NCBI RefSeq assembly: GCF_030410375.1
Contig: NZ_JAUHHE010000005.1
Coordinates: 151,847 to 215,846 of the forward strand
From: Zwartia vadi
Lineage (GTDB): Bacteria; Pseudomonadota; Gammaproteobacteria; Burkholderiales; Burkholderiaceae_B
Direction: 5' to 3'
Length of the DNA: 64,000 nt
Notes under the pieces: generated by a model
Told to the model about the DNA's origin: nothing
What the model saw: the letters and a program-made list of their open reading frames with translations, nothing else
The model's database searches: none
Position numbers and translations under genes: made by a program
In this document: piece by piece, positions 13,195-22,178 of the stretch
Layout: every line of letters begins with the position of its first letter
How positions within the stretch are numbered: position 1 is the first letter of the stretch

Positions 13195-13973
13195 CTCAAG
13201 AAGCCCCTCACATTCCCGCACCAAATGTGAACGCTCAGCCAGAGGAATCTGTCAGCTTGTTCACCCTCGCGCCGATGCGCGTAGCACTCGTCGAAGATGA
13301 CCCCTTGCTGCGTAAAGAAATTCACTATCACCTCAAGCAACAGGGGTTTCTTATCTTTGCTGTCAGTAGTGGCCGTTCGCTCGATGATCTCCTGATCACG
13401 GAGCCGATTGATGCCTTAGTGCTTGATTTGTCTTTGCCTGGTGAGGATGGCATTTCGATCGCGCGTCGCATGCGCAGCAGTATCCCGAGCATGGGAATCA
13501 TCATGCTGACCGCCCGTTCGGCCATACCCGACCGCCTGAAAGGCTATGAGGCAGGTACAGATATCTACCTCACGAAGCCGGTCGTCCCCGAAGAGTTGAC
13601 CGCGGCGCTGATGAGCATGTACAGACGTTCGCGATTGATGAATCAGTCTGCTGGCAGTTGGATCATCAGTTTGCAAGACCGCTCGATGACGAGTCCACAT
13701 TCACAAGAAAAGATTTTTCTGACAAATAGCGAAAAAGCCTTATTAATCGGGTTGACTCAGGCTTCTCATCACTTGTTGGAAACCGAAGTGATTTGTGAAA
13801 TGCTCAGTCAGCGTCCCGATGCCGATGATATTGGCAAACGTGCCCTTGAGAGCCTGGTGAGTCGCCTGCGCAAGAAACTCGCCACGATTTCCCAGGAGGG
13901 GGCTGAACCTGCTCTCAAAGCTGTTTGGGGCGTAGGCTATGAGCTATGCATCCCGATTGAGATACGCCCATAG
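13191..13973 (+). CDS. Response regulator, OmpR-like
   Basis: A 260-residue protein. The receiver domain spans about residues 28-150, with the acidic pair in VEDDPLL, phosphoacceptor Asp79 in LVLDLSLPGEDG, a conserved Thr in MLTARS and Lys in LTKPV. The C-terminal part ends with the LESLVSRLRKKL and VWGVGYEL segments of a winged-helix DNA-binding domain. The start at 13191 gives a 27-residue leader before the receiver; an internal ATG at 13275 would begin at the receiver itself. The four-base overlap with the kinase stop favours 13191. Target genes are unknown. Confidence 0.85.
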   Translation: MTQEAPHIPAPNVNAQPEESVSLFTLAPMRVALVEDDPLLRKEIHYHLKQQGFLIFAVSSGRSLDDLLITEPIDALVLDLSLPGEDGISIARRMRSSIPSMGIIMLTARSAIPDRLKGYEAGTDIYLTKPVVPEELTAALMSMYRRSRLMNQSAGSWIISLQDRSMTSPHSQEKIFLTNSEKALLIGLTQASHHLLETEVICEMLSQRPDADDIGKRALESLVSRLRKKLATISQEGAEPALKAVWGVGYELCIPIEIRP

Positions 13974-13996
13974 CTGCGAATCGTCTCTCGCGGTCG

Positions 13997-14908
13997 TCAG
14001 TGAACTGACTTGCCTGAACCCGGTGCAAGCGGTTGAAACAGCATTGCTGAATCAACTTCGTCAAAAAGATAAGGCTGTCCACAAAACTCACAGGCAACCT
14101 CGATTTTGCCTTGTGTCGTAAGGATGTCTTCAACTTCGGCGCGGCCCAGCATTTTCAGCATGTCAGCGACGCGCTCTCGCGTACATGAGCACTGCCAAAT
14201 AACGGGTTTGGATTCAAATGTCAGCAGTGTTTCTTCCCAAAAAAGACGATGCAAGAGAGTGTCTTGTGTCACTTCAAGCATTTCTTTGGTGGTCAGGGTT
14301 TGGGCCAAGTGTTGCGCCCGTTGCCAAGACTCATTGGCACTCAATACCTGTGCATGTTGATTGCCGCCCTGCAGAGGGAGGCGTTGCAACAAAAGACCTG
14401 TGCAATATTCGGTATTGGCTGCGAGCCAAATGCGGGTATCAAGTTGCTCGGAGCGCAGCATGTATTGTTCGAGTGCTTGAGCGATCGAGTCGCCTTCAAG
14501 CGGAACAATACCTTGGTAGGCTTGACGTCCAGGCGTATTTTTCGGGGGATCCAGGACGACAATAAATTTAGCGGTTCCGCCTGGGTTAAGAAGCGACTGC
14601 AGGTCTCTCTGGATCGGCAGCGGCCGATCACGCATTTTCACTGTGGCACGGATACTCATGTCTGCGCGACACTCGACCACCATTAGGGCGATGGCGCCAT
14701 CACCCTGGAGCTGAAGCAATAGCGAGCCATCGAATTTCAGCGTGGCGGCAAGCAAAGTCGAGGCCGCCACGAGCTCACCTAATAACGCCGCGACGGAGGG
14801 TGGGTAATGATGGTGGGACTGTGCCGACTGCCACGCTTGGTGGATATGAACAGATTCGATACGAACGCTGCGGTCTTCAGAGAGGAATTTTTTGAGTTGA
14901 TCTGACAT
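13997..14908 (-). CDS. hslO: Hsp33 redox-regulated chaperone
   Basis: A 303-residue cytoplasmic holdase. The C-terminal zinc switch is complete: a C-x-C (CSC) and, about 30 residues later, C-x-x-C (CEFC). When oxidised, these four cysteines form disulfides, release zinc and activate the chaperone. The N-terminal domain and length fit the family. It is followed by a gamma-carbonic-anhydrase-like gene that ends 19 bases before its start, so the two may be co-transcribed. Confidence 0.95.
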   Translation of the reverse strand: MSDQLKKFLSEDRSVRIESVHIHQAWQSAQSHHHYPPSVAALLGELVAASTLLAATLKFDGSLLLQLQGDGAIALMVVECRADMSIRATVKMRDRPLPIQRDLQSLLNPGGTAKFIVVLDPPKNTPGRQAYQGIVPLEGDSIAQALEQYMLRSEQLDTRIWLAANTEYCTGLLLQRLPLQGGNQHAQVLSANESWQRAQHLAQTLTTKEMLEVTQDTLLHRLFWEETLLTFESKPVIWQCSCTRERVADMLKMLGRAEVEDILTTQGKIEVACEFCGQPYLFDEVDSAMLFQPLAPGSGKSVH

Positions 14909-14927
14909 ACGGGCCGATAAAGGAGTC

Positions 14928-15461
14928 TCAGCCTAAACGCTTGAGTTGTTGACGATACATTTGACCGCGCTTGGCGTAATGCTCGATGTTGTGACGAATT
15001 TGTGCGATTTCTTCTTCGCCCAGCGTACGCACGATCTTTCCCACACCAATGACCAGACTACCATCAGGAATCTCACGACCCTCAGGGACGATGGCGCCAG
15101 CGCCAATCAGGCAGTTGCGACCAATGCGCGCGCGATTTAATACGATGGCTTGCATCCCCACGAGTGAGCCTGTTCCGATCGTACAGCCATGTAACATCGC
15201 CTGGTGACCGATCGTGACGTACTCTTCGATGGTGAGCGGTGCATCCTCATCAGAGTGAAGCACACTGCCTTCCTGGACATTGCTGTGGTGTCCGATGTCA
15301 ATAAGGGTGTTATCCCCGCGAATGCTGACATTCGCCCAGATACTGGCGTGTGCGCCTATGGCGACATCACCGATGATGTCTGCAGAGTCAAAAATGAACG
15401 CGGTGGGATCAATGCGAGGGGTCAGGTCGCCGAGCTGATAAATCGCCATATTATTCAACAT
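14928..15461 (-). CDS. Gamma-carbonic anhydrase-like left-handed beta-helix protein
   Basis: A 177-residue hexapeptide-repeat protein with a repeated (I/V)G-x4 pattern (DIIGDVAIGAHA, IDIGHHSNVQEG, ARIGRNCLIGAG). The three zinc-binding histidine positions of the family are present in SNVQEGSVLH and IGHQAMLHG. Members include true carbonic anhydrases and non-catalytic relatives such as YrdA/PaaY, and sequence alone cannot decide between them. ATG at 15461 is used; an ATG four codons later (15449) matches the usual family start MAIYQLG equally well. Confidence 0.82.
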   Translation of the reverse strand: MLNNMAIYQLGDLTPRIDPTAFIFDSADIIGDVAIGAHASIWANVSIRGDNTLIDIGHHSNVQEGSVLHSDEDAPLTIEEYVTIGHQAMLHGCTIGTGSLVGMQAIVLNRARIGRNCLIGAGAIVPEGREIPDGSLVIGVGKIVRTLGEEEIAQIRHNIEHYAKRGQMYRQQLKRLG

Positions 15462-15490
15462 CCAGTAGAGCGTTGAGGAATGGCTTAAGT

Positions 15491-16885
15491 TTACTCTGTC
15501 GGCGGCGTGGTGTTTATCTGGACAGGGGCGGGGGGTGGTGGAGGCCTTTTATTTGGGAGTTGGTTTTTACGCCCCGCATGCCATAGATAACCGTCTGCAT
15601 CGATGTAGGCAAGTTCACCCGTGCGCCACCAGCCCTCGGCGTCGAGAGCGATCTCTGTCGGATCGGCTTTCCAAATTTTGATCGGGAGAGCCGGATCCGG
15701 ATAGCCGTGCCGATCAAGCTGATTGAGGGCGATTTCACCTGTTTCGCCAAGTCGCGTTTGAGAGCCATTCTCGTTGAGCAAGGTTAAACGATGGCCCGGG
15801 AATGCTTTGCCAAGACTGCCGTGTCGACCTGGCCATTTTTGCTGGCTATCGCCAATCAGGGCGGGCATTGCAGTCGTGCCAAAAAGATGATTGGGCCGCA
15901 CGCCGAAGTGACGTTCACACCAGATGGCCAGGGACTCATCGAGACCCTCGTCTAGGATCGCGATACTACGCAGCCGCTTGTCCTGAGGCGCAGGTTCGGA
16001 CGTTGATATCATTTTGATCTGTTTGAGCACAGAGCTATGCATCAAGGCGTGCGTCACACGGTAGCGATTGAGGAGTTGAGGACCTTGCCCCGGCGTGGTG
16101 GCACCACGCAGCCCAACAAGTGCACGACCAAAATAGAGCGTGGGTAGCACAGCACACAGCAGAGCGCTCGAATGTGCCCAGTCCAACGGCGTCCAAAAAA
16201 CCTCCGCACCTTGTGGAAACCAGTTTTGAGCTGCAACAAAACCAGGCAAGGCACCAAATAAAGCCCGATGAGGGAGCAATGTGCCGCGCGCAGGATGCGT
16301 TGTATCGCTGTTGTAGAGTAAAAGCGCGGGATCTTCAGCGCGCGTCAAGACAGGCTTGAACTGCTCTGGTTGACGCGTCATTAGACTTCGCCAGGGCAGC
16401 AGACGATCGTCATCGACGCCGACTCCAATGACCTGGGTTAATTTAGAGCAGCGGGACAAAATACCAACCAGATTGCCAGCGGCCTCTGCGCCGACAACAG
16501 CGACCCGTGTTTCAGAGTCCCGCAAACGAAACTCGAGTGCTTTGGGCGTCAGGTTGCTTGCCAACGGCATTGCCACAGCCCCAACACTAAAGGCCGCTAA
16601 TTGGGCCACGACAGCTTCAGGGCTTTGGGCAAGAATGATTGCCACCCGATCGCCCGGTTTGACACCCATGCGTGTGAGTGCATTGGCGAATTGGTTGGTG
16701 GCCGCTCCGAGACGTTCATAGGTCCAGACATCTCGATGGCCCGAAGCGTCCTCAAAAAATAAGGCGATACGGCGCGCATCTGCTGAGCTTTTTGCCCAAC
16801 GATGACAGCATTCGTCACCAATATTGAAATTGGTTGGCACTAGCCAGTGAAATGATTCACACAGTGAAGCGTATTGGTCCAACAT
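15491..16885 (-). CDS. Degenerate, C-terminally truncated acyl-CoA synthetase-like protein
   Basis: A 464-residue protein of the adenylate-forming family, beginning like acetyl-CoA synthetase relatives (SFHWLVPTNFNIG). Several core motifs have decayed. The phosphate loop reads YNSDTTHPARG where YTSGTTGxPKG is expected, and TGE replaces TGD. After HAGRKNQ, at the domain hinge, the protein stops in a proline-rich tail instead of the usual C-terminal domain of about 100 residues that carries the catalytic lysine. It probably cannot form acyl-CoA and may be a pseudoenzyme or a dying gene. ATG at 16885 is chosen over an upstream TTG (16912). Confidence 0.75.
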   Translation of the reverse strand: MLDQYASLCESFHWLVPTNFNIGDECCHRWAKSSADARRIALFFEDASGHRDVWTYERLGAATNQFANALTRMGVKPGDRVAIILAQSPEAVVAQLAAFSVGAVAMPLASNLTPKALEFRLRDSETRVAVVGAEAAGNLVGILSRCSKLTQVIGVGVDDDRLLPWRSLMTRQPEQFKPVLTRAEDPALLLYNSDTTHPARGTLLPHRALFGALPGFVAAQNWFPQGAEVFWTPLDWAHSSALLCAVLPTLYFGRALVGLRGATTPGQGPQLLNRYRVTHALMHSSVLKQIKMISTSEPAPQDKRLRSIAILDEGLDESLAIWCERHFGVRPNHLFGTTAMPALIGDSQQKWPGRHGSLGKAFPGHRLTLLNENGSQTRLGETGEIALNQLDRHGYPDPALPIKIWKADPTEIALDAEGWWRTGELAYIDADGYLWHAGRKNQLPNKRPPPPPAPVQINTTPPTE

Positions 16886-16975
16886 GCCTAAGAGGGTGGG
16901 TAAGCAATGCAATGCTCGCTAGCATGGCTTACCGGAGCATTTGACGCAACACCGGCGTGCAGGGAGAAGACGAAA

Positions 16976-17566
16976 CTAAGGGTTTTTACTAGGCTGTTTG
17001 TTGGGTTGAACGTTCATTAAACGTGTTCCAGCCAAGATATCGTGCAGAAATTGTTGATCTGCCCTGAACCATGTGGGGATAAACACCAAAAAAGGGGTGG
17101 CAACAATCAACATCAGCATGGCATTCCAGCCAGAGACTGACGCGGCCAGCCAGACTAGAACCGCACCGAGCAGGGGCAGCACCCACATATAGATGTAACG
17201 CAGCAGCAGGCGCCACGTTTCAGCGCGACCGCCTTGAGCGGAGGATACCTTGATATGCCAAGCCTTCATGGGGAGGGTTTGGCCGCTGCGGCGCCAGCAG
17301 ATCAGAAAATAGACGCCAATCGCGATAAACAACCAAACCTGACGGCCGCCACGCAGCATGAGCGCGTGTCGACTTTGGGTAAGCGTATCAAAGAGATACC
17401 CAGCTAAAAAGACAACTGCGAACAGTAAGACCCCCTCATACATCATCGAGGCGAATCTTCTGAGTCGCGGTGGTGCAACCGCAGAAGCTTGGGCATGAGG
17501 CAACACAGTCTGTTGCGCCTCGGCTTGCGGTTGTTTGGTTCGAGCAGTGCGGGGTTTCATAAACAA
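16976..17566 (-). CDS. RDD family membrane protein
   Basis: A 196-residue protein with three to four hydrophobic helices. It has RDD-family features: an LRRFASMMYEG segment before the first helix (a variant of the Arg-Asp start), a cytoplasmic-loop segment GQTLPMKAWHIKV, and the C-terminal FLHDILAGTRLM resembling the family's H-D-x-x-A-x-T motif. The N-terminus is basic and cytoplasmic. The function of stand-alone RDD proteins is poorly known; some are linked to ion exchange. It lies 90 bases downstream of the acyl-CoA synthetase-like gene start, on the same strand. Confidence 0.75.
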   Translation of the reverse strand: MFMKPRTARTKQPQAEAQQTVLPHAQASAVAPPRLRRFASMMYEGVLLFAVVFLAGYLFDTLTQSRHALMLRGGRQVWLFIAIGVYFLICWRRSGQTLPMKAWHIKVSSAQGGRAETWRLLLRYIYMWVLPLLGAVLVWLAASVSGWNAMLMLIVATPFLVFIPTWFRADQQFLHDILAGTRLMNVQPNKQPSKNP

Positions 17567-17614
17567 TATTATCCCGCACTTTTGAGGGTGATCCCGCGCA
17601 CCCTCAGGTCTAAT

Positions 17615-17791
17615 TTAGACCATATCGCTCAGTTTGCCGCTTGCACGGGCCGAGGCAGCAAACGATGCAACTCCGTGAACAAATTTGCTCACAGCGCGCA
17701 GTGGGCGAAAGCGGAACTGATCTTCCATGGCTTTAGCGAGTAATTCACGCTCAAGAGTGTCTGTCAGGCGAGTCGTTGTGTTGTAAGTCAT
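17615..17791 (-). CDS. Small hypothetical protein (58 residues)
   Basis: An intact frame from ATG at 17791 to TAA at 17615 encodes a basic, amphipathic 58-residue protein with no recognised domain. It begins MTYNTTTRLTDTLERELLAK and contains an Ala/Ser-rich helix (VASFAASARASG). A GGA lies eight bases before the ATG. What makes it credible is the upstream region: a possible promoter (TTGCTT, then TAATAAT about 16 bases later on the reverse strand) overlaid by three copies of a GGGAWAACCC palindrome. Function unknown. Confidence 0.55.
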   Translation of the reverse strand: MTYNTTTRLTDTLERELLAKAMEDQFRFRPLRAVSKFVHGVASFAASARASGKLSDMV

Positions 17792-17812
17792 GATGTTTTC
17801 CAGTGTTTGTTA

Positions 17813-17872
17813 GGGATAACCCTATTATTAGGGAAAACCCGAAACTAAGCAAATGTTTTTAAGGGAAAACCC
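17813..17872 (-). promoter_or_regulatory. Three copies of a GGG(A/T)WAACCC palindrome over the promoter of the 58-residue gene
   Basis: GGGATAACCC at 17813-17822, GGGAAAACCC at 17831-17840 and GGGAAAACCC at 17863-17872 recur with start-to-start spacings of 18 and 32 bases. Each reads as GGGTTWTCCC on the other strand. On the reverse strand the middle copy falls in the spacer between TTGCTT and TAATAAT, and the first copy falls near the expected transcription start. This looks like a cluster of operator sites. The binding protein is unknown. Confidence 0.5.
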
Positions 17873-17897
17873 TTAAAACCCCTGGAAAAATACCTGA

Positions 17898-19418
17898 TTA
17901 CGTTTTTTGTTGCGTTGTTGCAACGTTTCGATAGCTGCTTTCAACTAACTCAAAGTTAAAAAGACGGCAGTCCAACGCACCATTAAAGATCGGTGTGCGA
18001 CGATTGGCCTTTAGTCGAAGATGTTTAGGTAGATCAAGATCCGAAGTAATGATGTTGACTTGCCAGCCGGCAAATTCACGTTTCAGGTTGGCCGACCACT
18101 CCCGCCAAAACTCCAAGTCTTCTTCGTCTAGCCTCTCCCCATAGGGTGGATTGGTCAGGATCCAGCCGTTGGGTGCCGGGGCCACGGCATCGCGTGCGTC
18201 ACCGATCTCGAACTGAATGGTTTCCTCTGTCAAACAGGCTCGTTCGGCGTTGCGTTGCGCAGCGTCGATGGCCTCGGGATTCGCATCAATGCCGACAAGA
18301 GGCGCCTCGAGCTCTGGAAGAATTCGGCTGCGGGCATCCTCTTTGAGATCTTCCCAGGGCCTCGATTCATGGTCTCGGAGTCGTTCGAAACCAAAGGGGC
18401 GATTGATGCCGGGGGGGACTCCCAACGCGATCCAGGCGGCTTCGATCAAAATCGTGCCACTGCCACAAAAGGGATCAAGCAAGGCTGCCTGAGGATCCCA
18501 ACCGGAAAGCGCCAATAGGCCTGCTGCCAAATTTTCTCTGAGCGGCGCATCGCCCTTATCGAGACGCCAGCCGCGCTTAAAGAGCGATTCACCCGATGTA
18601 TCGAGATACATCGTGGCTGTATCTTGGGAGAGAAATAAATGTACGCGCGCATCAGGGCGTACAGTGTCTATTGAGGGACGAGCCCCTTCAAGGTCACGCA
18701 GCCTATCACAAATGCCGTCCTTGGCGCGCAAATTGCAGTATTGCAAGCTCTGCATCGGACTCTTGACTGCTGAAGTATCCACGCGCAAGGTATGTTCTGC
18801 GCCAAACCAGCGTTCCCAGCCAATACTCTGCGCGAGCTCGAGAATATCGTCTTCTTGCTGAACAGGCGCCTGTCCGACCCGCACTAATATGCGCGTGGCC
18901 AGACGCGAGTAAAGATTGGCTCGTTGGACGCCCCACCAGTCGGCTACAAAATGACAACCCGCCCGGGTGGCTTGTACCTGCTCATAACCCAACGCGCTGA
19001 GCTCCGCACTCAGCGCCTCTTCAAGACCGACCGGGCAGGGTGCAAAAATATGAAAGATTTCCGTGGTCGGACTCACAATCGTGGCAGGCAAGCTAGCTTG
19101 CACGGTGCTCGATTGCAGGGTACTTGATTCGCGCTGTGCGCGATTGCTTTGGACTTGTGGCAAAGCCTTGGGCGCTGCGCTGCGCGGTGAGCGATCGGTC
19201 AGGGGCCGTGCGCGTTCGCCCGGTGCCCTGAACTCGTTTGGACCGCTGCGCAACATTGTGTTGGAGCGGGCGGTCTTGTCTTTGGTGATTTTTTGTTGCG
19301 CAACCCGACGGGCGCGTGCGCCAATTCGTACGCGCGGTCGTTCGCTTGAACTCTCATCAGGTGTGTCACCACGCTTTTTGATAGTGAGAGTTTTACGAGT
19401 GGGATCCTGTTCAGACAT
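17898..19418 (-). CDS. 23S rRNA guanine-N2 methyltransferase, RlmL-like (THUMP + SAM methyltransferase)
   Basis: A 506-residue protein. About 115 N-terminal residues are Arg/Ser/Thr-rich and low in complexity. A THUMP-containing region follows (about 120-240), starting IFAPCPVGLEEALSAEL. Then comes a class I SAM methyltransferase with the SAM-binding motif LLDPFCGSGTILIEAA and catalytic NPPYGERL. It corresponds to the N-terminal half of E. coli RlmL, which makes m2G2445 in 23S rRNA, and lacks the fused RlmK half. The basic N-terminal extension may help bind RNA. Confidence 0.85.
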   Translation of the reverse strand: MSEQDPTRKTLTIKKRGDTPDESSSERPRVRIGARARRVAQQKITKDKTARSNTMLRSGPNEFRAPGERARPLTDRSPRSAAPKALPQVQSNRAQRESSTLQSSTVQASLPATIVSPTTEIFHIFAPCPVGLEEALSAELSALGYEQVQATRAGCHFVADWWGVQRANLYSRLATRILVRVGQAPVQQEDDILELAQSIGWERWFGAEHTLRVDTSAVKSPMQSLQYCNLRAKDGICDRLRDLEGARPSIDTVRPDARVHLFLSQDTATMYLDTSGESLFKRGWRLDKGDAPLRENLAAGLLALSGWDPQAALLDPFCGSGTILIEAAWIALGVPPGINRPFGFERLRDHESRPWEDLKEDARSRILPELEAPLVGIDANPEAIDAAQRNAERACLTEETIQFEIGDARDAVAPAPNGWILTNPPYGERLDEEDLEFWREWSANLKREFAGWQVNIITSDLDLPKHLRLKANRRTPIFNGALDCRLFNFELVESSYRNVATTQQKT

Positions 19419-19427
19419 GAATTCTCA

Positions 19428-19856
19428 TTAAAAAGGCTTGATGACGACGAGAGCTGTCGTTGCAGTCAGGATCAGCACAGGTAATTCGTTGAACCAGCGA
19501 TAAAAAACGTGAGAGCGCCGATTGGCGCCCTGTTCGAATTTGCGCAGCAACACGCCGCAACTGTAGTGGTAGCCCAGCGCGGCCAAGACGAGGACGAGTT
19601 TGGCATGCATCCAGCCATTGCCAGGCCCTAAACCAATACCAAAACCTAAATAAAGCCAGATACCTAGCAGGACCGCAGGAACAGCAAGAATCGTCATGAA
19701 GCGGTAGAGGCGTTTTGCCATTCCATCCAAAACGCTCAGCACGGCAGGATCAGACTGTTGCGCCATGTTGACAAAAATACGCGGCAAATAGAACAAGCCC
19801 GCAAACCATGAGGCGATCAGAACAATATGAAGCGTTTTAACCCAGAGCATTAGCAT
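19428..19856 (-). CDS. hemJ: Protoporphyrinogen IX oxidase HemJ (CopD-like membrane protein)
   Basis: A 142-residue integral membrane protein with four hydrophobic helices. It starts [26 protein letters not shown], matching the conserved HemJ N-terminus with its invariant His, and has [16 protein letters not shown] in the third helix. HemJ oxidises protoporphyrinogen IX to protoporphyrin IX in heme synthesis. The start overlaps the end of proA by seven bases. Assignment within the UPF0093/CopD superfamily rests on length and these motifs. Confidence 0.85.
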   Translation of the reverse strand: MLMLWVKTLHIVLIASWFAGLFYLPRIFVNMAQQSDPAVLSVLDGMAKRLYRFMTILAVPAVLLGIWLYLGFGIGLGPGNGWMHAKLVLVLAALGYHYSCGVLLRKFEQGANRRSHVFYRWFNELPVLILTATTALVVIKPF

Positions 19857-21124
19857 GATGTGTTTGATCCCCGAGTCTGACCATCACCTTGCAACACCCA
19901 TTTGAGTGTTGTGAGTCCTTCGAGTCCGACAGGACCTCGCGCATGGAGTCGATTGGTGGAAATGCCGATTTCCGCACCCAGTCCGTATTCAAAGCCATCT
20001 GCAAAGCAGGTGGGGAGATTAACGTAGACCGAGCTTGAGTCCACCTCGCGTTGAAACTGCTGGGCATGTGCGATGTGCGTGGTGACGATTGCTTCGGTAT
20101 GGCCAGAGCCCCAGCGTTCAATGTGCTCGATTGCCTCTGGCATCGAGTCCACAATGCGAATGGCCAGAATCGGTCCCAGATACTCGGTGGCCCAGTCTTC
20201 GTCTGTTGCGGCTGATGCCTCAGGAACGAGGGCCTGCGTACGTGCACAACCTCTGAGCTCAACGCCATGCGCAACCAGTCGGTGCGCGAAGGCTGGTAAA
20301 AAGTCCTGAGCGATCGCTTGATGCACGAGTAGGGTTTCCATTGCTCCACAGACCCCATAACGATAGGTCTTGGCGTTGAAGGCGATGTCGGAGGCTTTTT
20401 TCAGATCCGCAAATTCGTCCACATACACGTGACAATTACCGTCGAGGTGCTTGATCATGGGGACCCGGGCCTCTTCGGCGAGACGTTTAATCAGGCTTTT
20501 GCCTCCTCGAGGGATGATGACATCGACATACTCAGTCATGGCGATAAGCGCACCGACCGCTGCGCGATCAGAGGTCTCGATCACCTGAACCGCCAACTCA
20601 GGCAAACCCGCAGCCTTCAGGCCGATGCTCACAATTTTGCCAAGTGCTAGATTGGAATGCAGCGCCTCGCTGCCTCCTCGCAAAATCGCGGCATTGCCCG
20701 ACTTTAGGCACAGTGCTGCGGCATCAATCGTGACATTGGGTCTTGATTCGTAGATGATCCCGATGACACCAAGCGCTACTCGCATTTGTGCGACCTGCAT
20801 GCCATTGGGCCGAATTTTAGTAGCGGTCAGTTCGCCGACTGGATCGGGCATTGCCGCGATCTGTCGCAAGCCTTCGATCATGATGTCGATGCTGCGATCA
20901 GAGAGCGTGAGCCGATCAAGGAGCGCGGGTTCGAGCGCGCGTTGTCGCGCGGCCTCGAGGTCAAGATGATTCGCGGCTTGAAGGGTGGAGCGTTGATCTG
21001 ATAGGGCATCGGCCATCGCCCGCAGTGCGTGATTTTTTTGCGCACTGCTGGCCCGCATCATCTGGCGAGACGCTTGACGGGCTTGTCGTCCGATTTGCTG
21101 GATTGAATCAAAAATACTAGTCAT
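19850..21124 (-). CDS. proA: Gamma-glutamyl phosphate reductase
   Basis: A 424-residue enzyme of the aldehyde-dehydrogenase superfamily that reduces glutamate 5-phosphate to the semialdehyde in proline synthesis. Recognisable parts are [13 protein letters not shown], the [11 protein letters not shown] segment, [13 protein letters not shown] and the [11 protein letters not shown] motif holding the catalytic cysteine. Length is normal. It starts four bases after the holA stop, in the same reverse operon. The partner kinase ProB is not in the window. Confidence 0.95.
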   Translation of the reverse strand: MTSIFDSIQQIGRQARQASRQMMRASSAQKNHALRAMADALSDQRSTLQAANHLDLEAARQRALEPALLDRLTLSDRSIDIMIEGLRQIAAMPDPVGELTATKIRPNGMQVAQMRVALGVIGIIYESRPNVTIDAAALCLKSGNAAILRGGSEALHSNLALGKIVSIGLKAAGLPELAVQVIETSDRAAVGALIAMTEYVDVIIPRGGKSLIKRLAEEARVPMIKHLDGNCHVYVDEFADLKKASDIAFNAKTYRYGVCGAMETLLVHQAIAQDFLPAFAHRLVAHGVELRGCARTQALVPEASAATDEDWATEYLGPILAIRIVDSMPEAIEHIERWGSGHTEAIVTTHIAHAQQFQREVDSSSVYVNLPTCFADGFEYGLGAEIGISTNRLHARGPVGLEGLTTLKWVLQGDGQTRGSNTSC

Positions 21125-21128
21125 AGAA

Positions 21129-22166
21129 TTAAGTCGGTTTAAAAGCGATACGCATCGCGAGGCGGTTCATTTCTTCCCAGGGATCCTGCAAGCGTCCGGA
21201 AACGTGGAGTCCTTTGATCAGTCGGTCAACTTCGTGCGCATGTTGAACGGCAGCGGGCCAGCTTCGAGGCGATACGCGGGCAAGGGCCTTGCGCACAAGC
21301 GGTTCACGCGAACCAAAGACTCGCTGTGAGCGTAGCACGCCGGACAAGTCCTGTCCTGCTTCTACGGCTTGCGCAATCCTTGCAAGCGTTCTGATTTCTT
21401 CTCCCACAGCCCAAAGAACGAGCGGCAACGCTTCGCCTTCGGCTTTTAGACCATCCATGATCCGAATCATGCGCGGTACATCCCCGGCAAGCATGGCATC
21501 TCGCAAGCCAAACACGTCATAGCGTGCGACGTTCATGACGGATTGCTCAATGTCTTTCGCGGCAAGTTTACCGGGCTCAAAGAGCAGACCGAGCTTGAGA
21601 ATTTCCTGATGCGCGGCCAGAAGATTGCCCTCTACTTTGTCAGCGAGCCATTGAAGTGTTTCGGGATCGGTTTCTTGTGATTGGCGAGCCAGTCGTTCTG
21701 CAATCCAGCGAGGTAGCTGCGCACGCTCCACGCTTGGGATGTCGATAAATTTCCCGGACGATTGCAAGGCGCTTGCCCACTTGCTTTCCCGAGAGGCTTT
21801 ATCCAGCCTTGGAAGCGAGATGATCGTCAGTACATCGTCTGCGGACTGGCCGGCACAGCGTTTGGCTAGGGAGATAAGCGCTTCTGCACCCGTTTTACCC
21901 GGTTTTCCTGTTGGCAGGGATATTTCGACGAGTTGTTTGTCGCCAAACAACGAGCCGCTTTGGCTTGCCATGCCAAGTGCGCTCCAATCACTTCGCGCAT
22001 CCATGACAAAAGCGTTGCGTTCAACAAAGCCCGCTGCCCGGGCAATCCCACGCAAAGCATCCGTTGCCTCAATTGTGAGTAATGGATCGTCGCCCGTCAT
22101 CACGAACAAAGCCGCCAGGTTTGCGCCTGGTCGGCTAAGTTCATTGATCAGGCGTTGTGCATCCAC
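21129..22166 (-). CDS. holA: DNA polymerase III delta subunit
   Basis: A 345-residue clamp-loader subunit starting at GTG. The N-terminus ([21 protein letters not shown]) and the helical C-terminal part ([21 protein letters not shown], then [17 protein letters not shown]) fit HolA. The delta subunit opens the beta clamp at the replication fork. It sits between lptE and proA, which is the common lptE-holA linkage after leuS. The lipoprotein stop lies 12 bases upstream. Confidence 0.92.
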   Translation of the reverse strand: MDAQRLINELSRPGANLAALFVMTGDDPLLTIEATDALRGIARAAGFVERNAFVMDARSDWSALGMASQSGSLFGDKQLVEISLPTGKPGKTGAEALISLAKRCAGQSADDVLTIISLPRLDKASRESKWASALQSSGKFIDIPSVERAQLPRWIAERLARQSQETDPETLQWLADKVEGNLLAAHQEILKLGLLFEPGKLAAKDIEQSVMNVARYDVFGLRDAMLAGDVPRMIRIMDGLKAEGEALPLVLWAVGEEIRTLARIAQAVEAGQDLSGVLRSQRVFGSREPLVRKALARVSPRSWPAAVQHAHEVDRLIKGLHVSGRLQDPWEEMNRLAMRIAFKPT

Positions 22167-22178
22167 GGGGTGTTCTGC

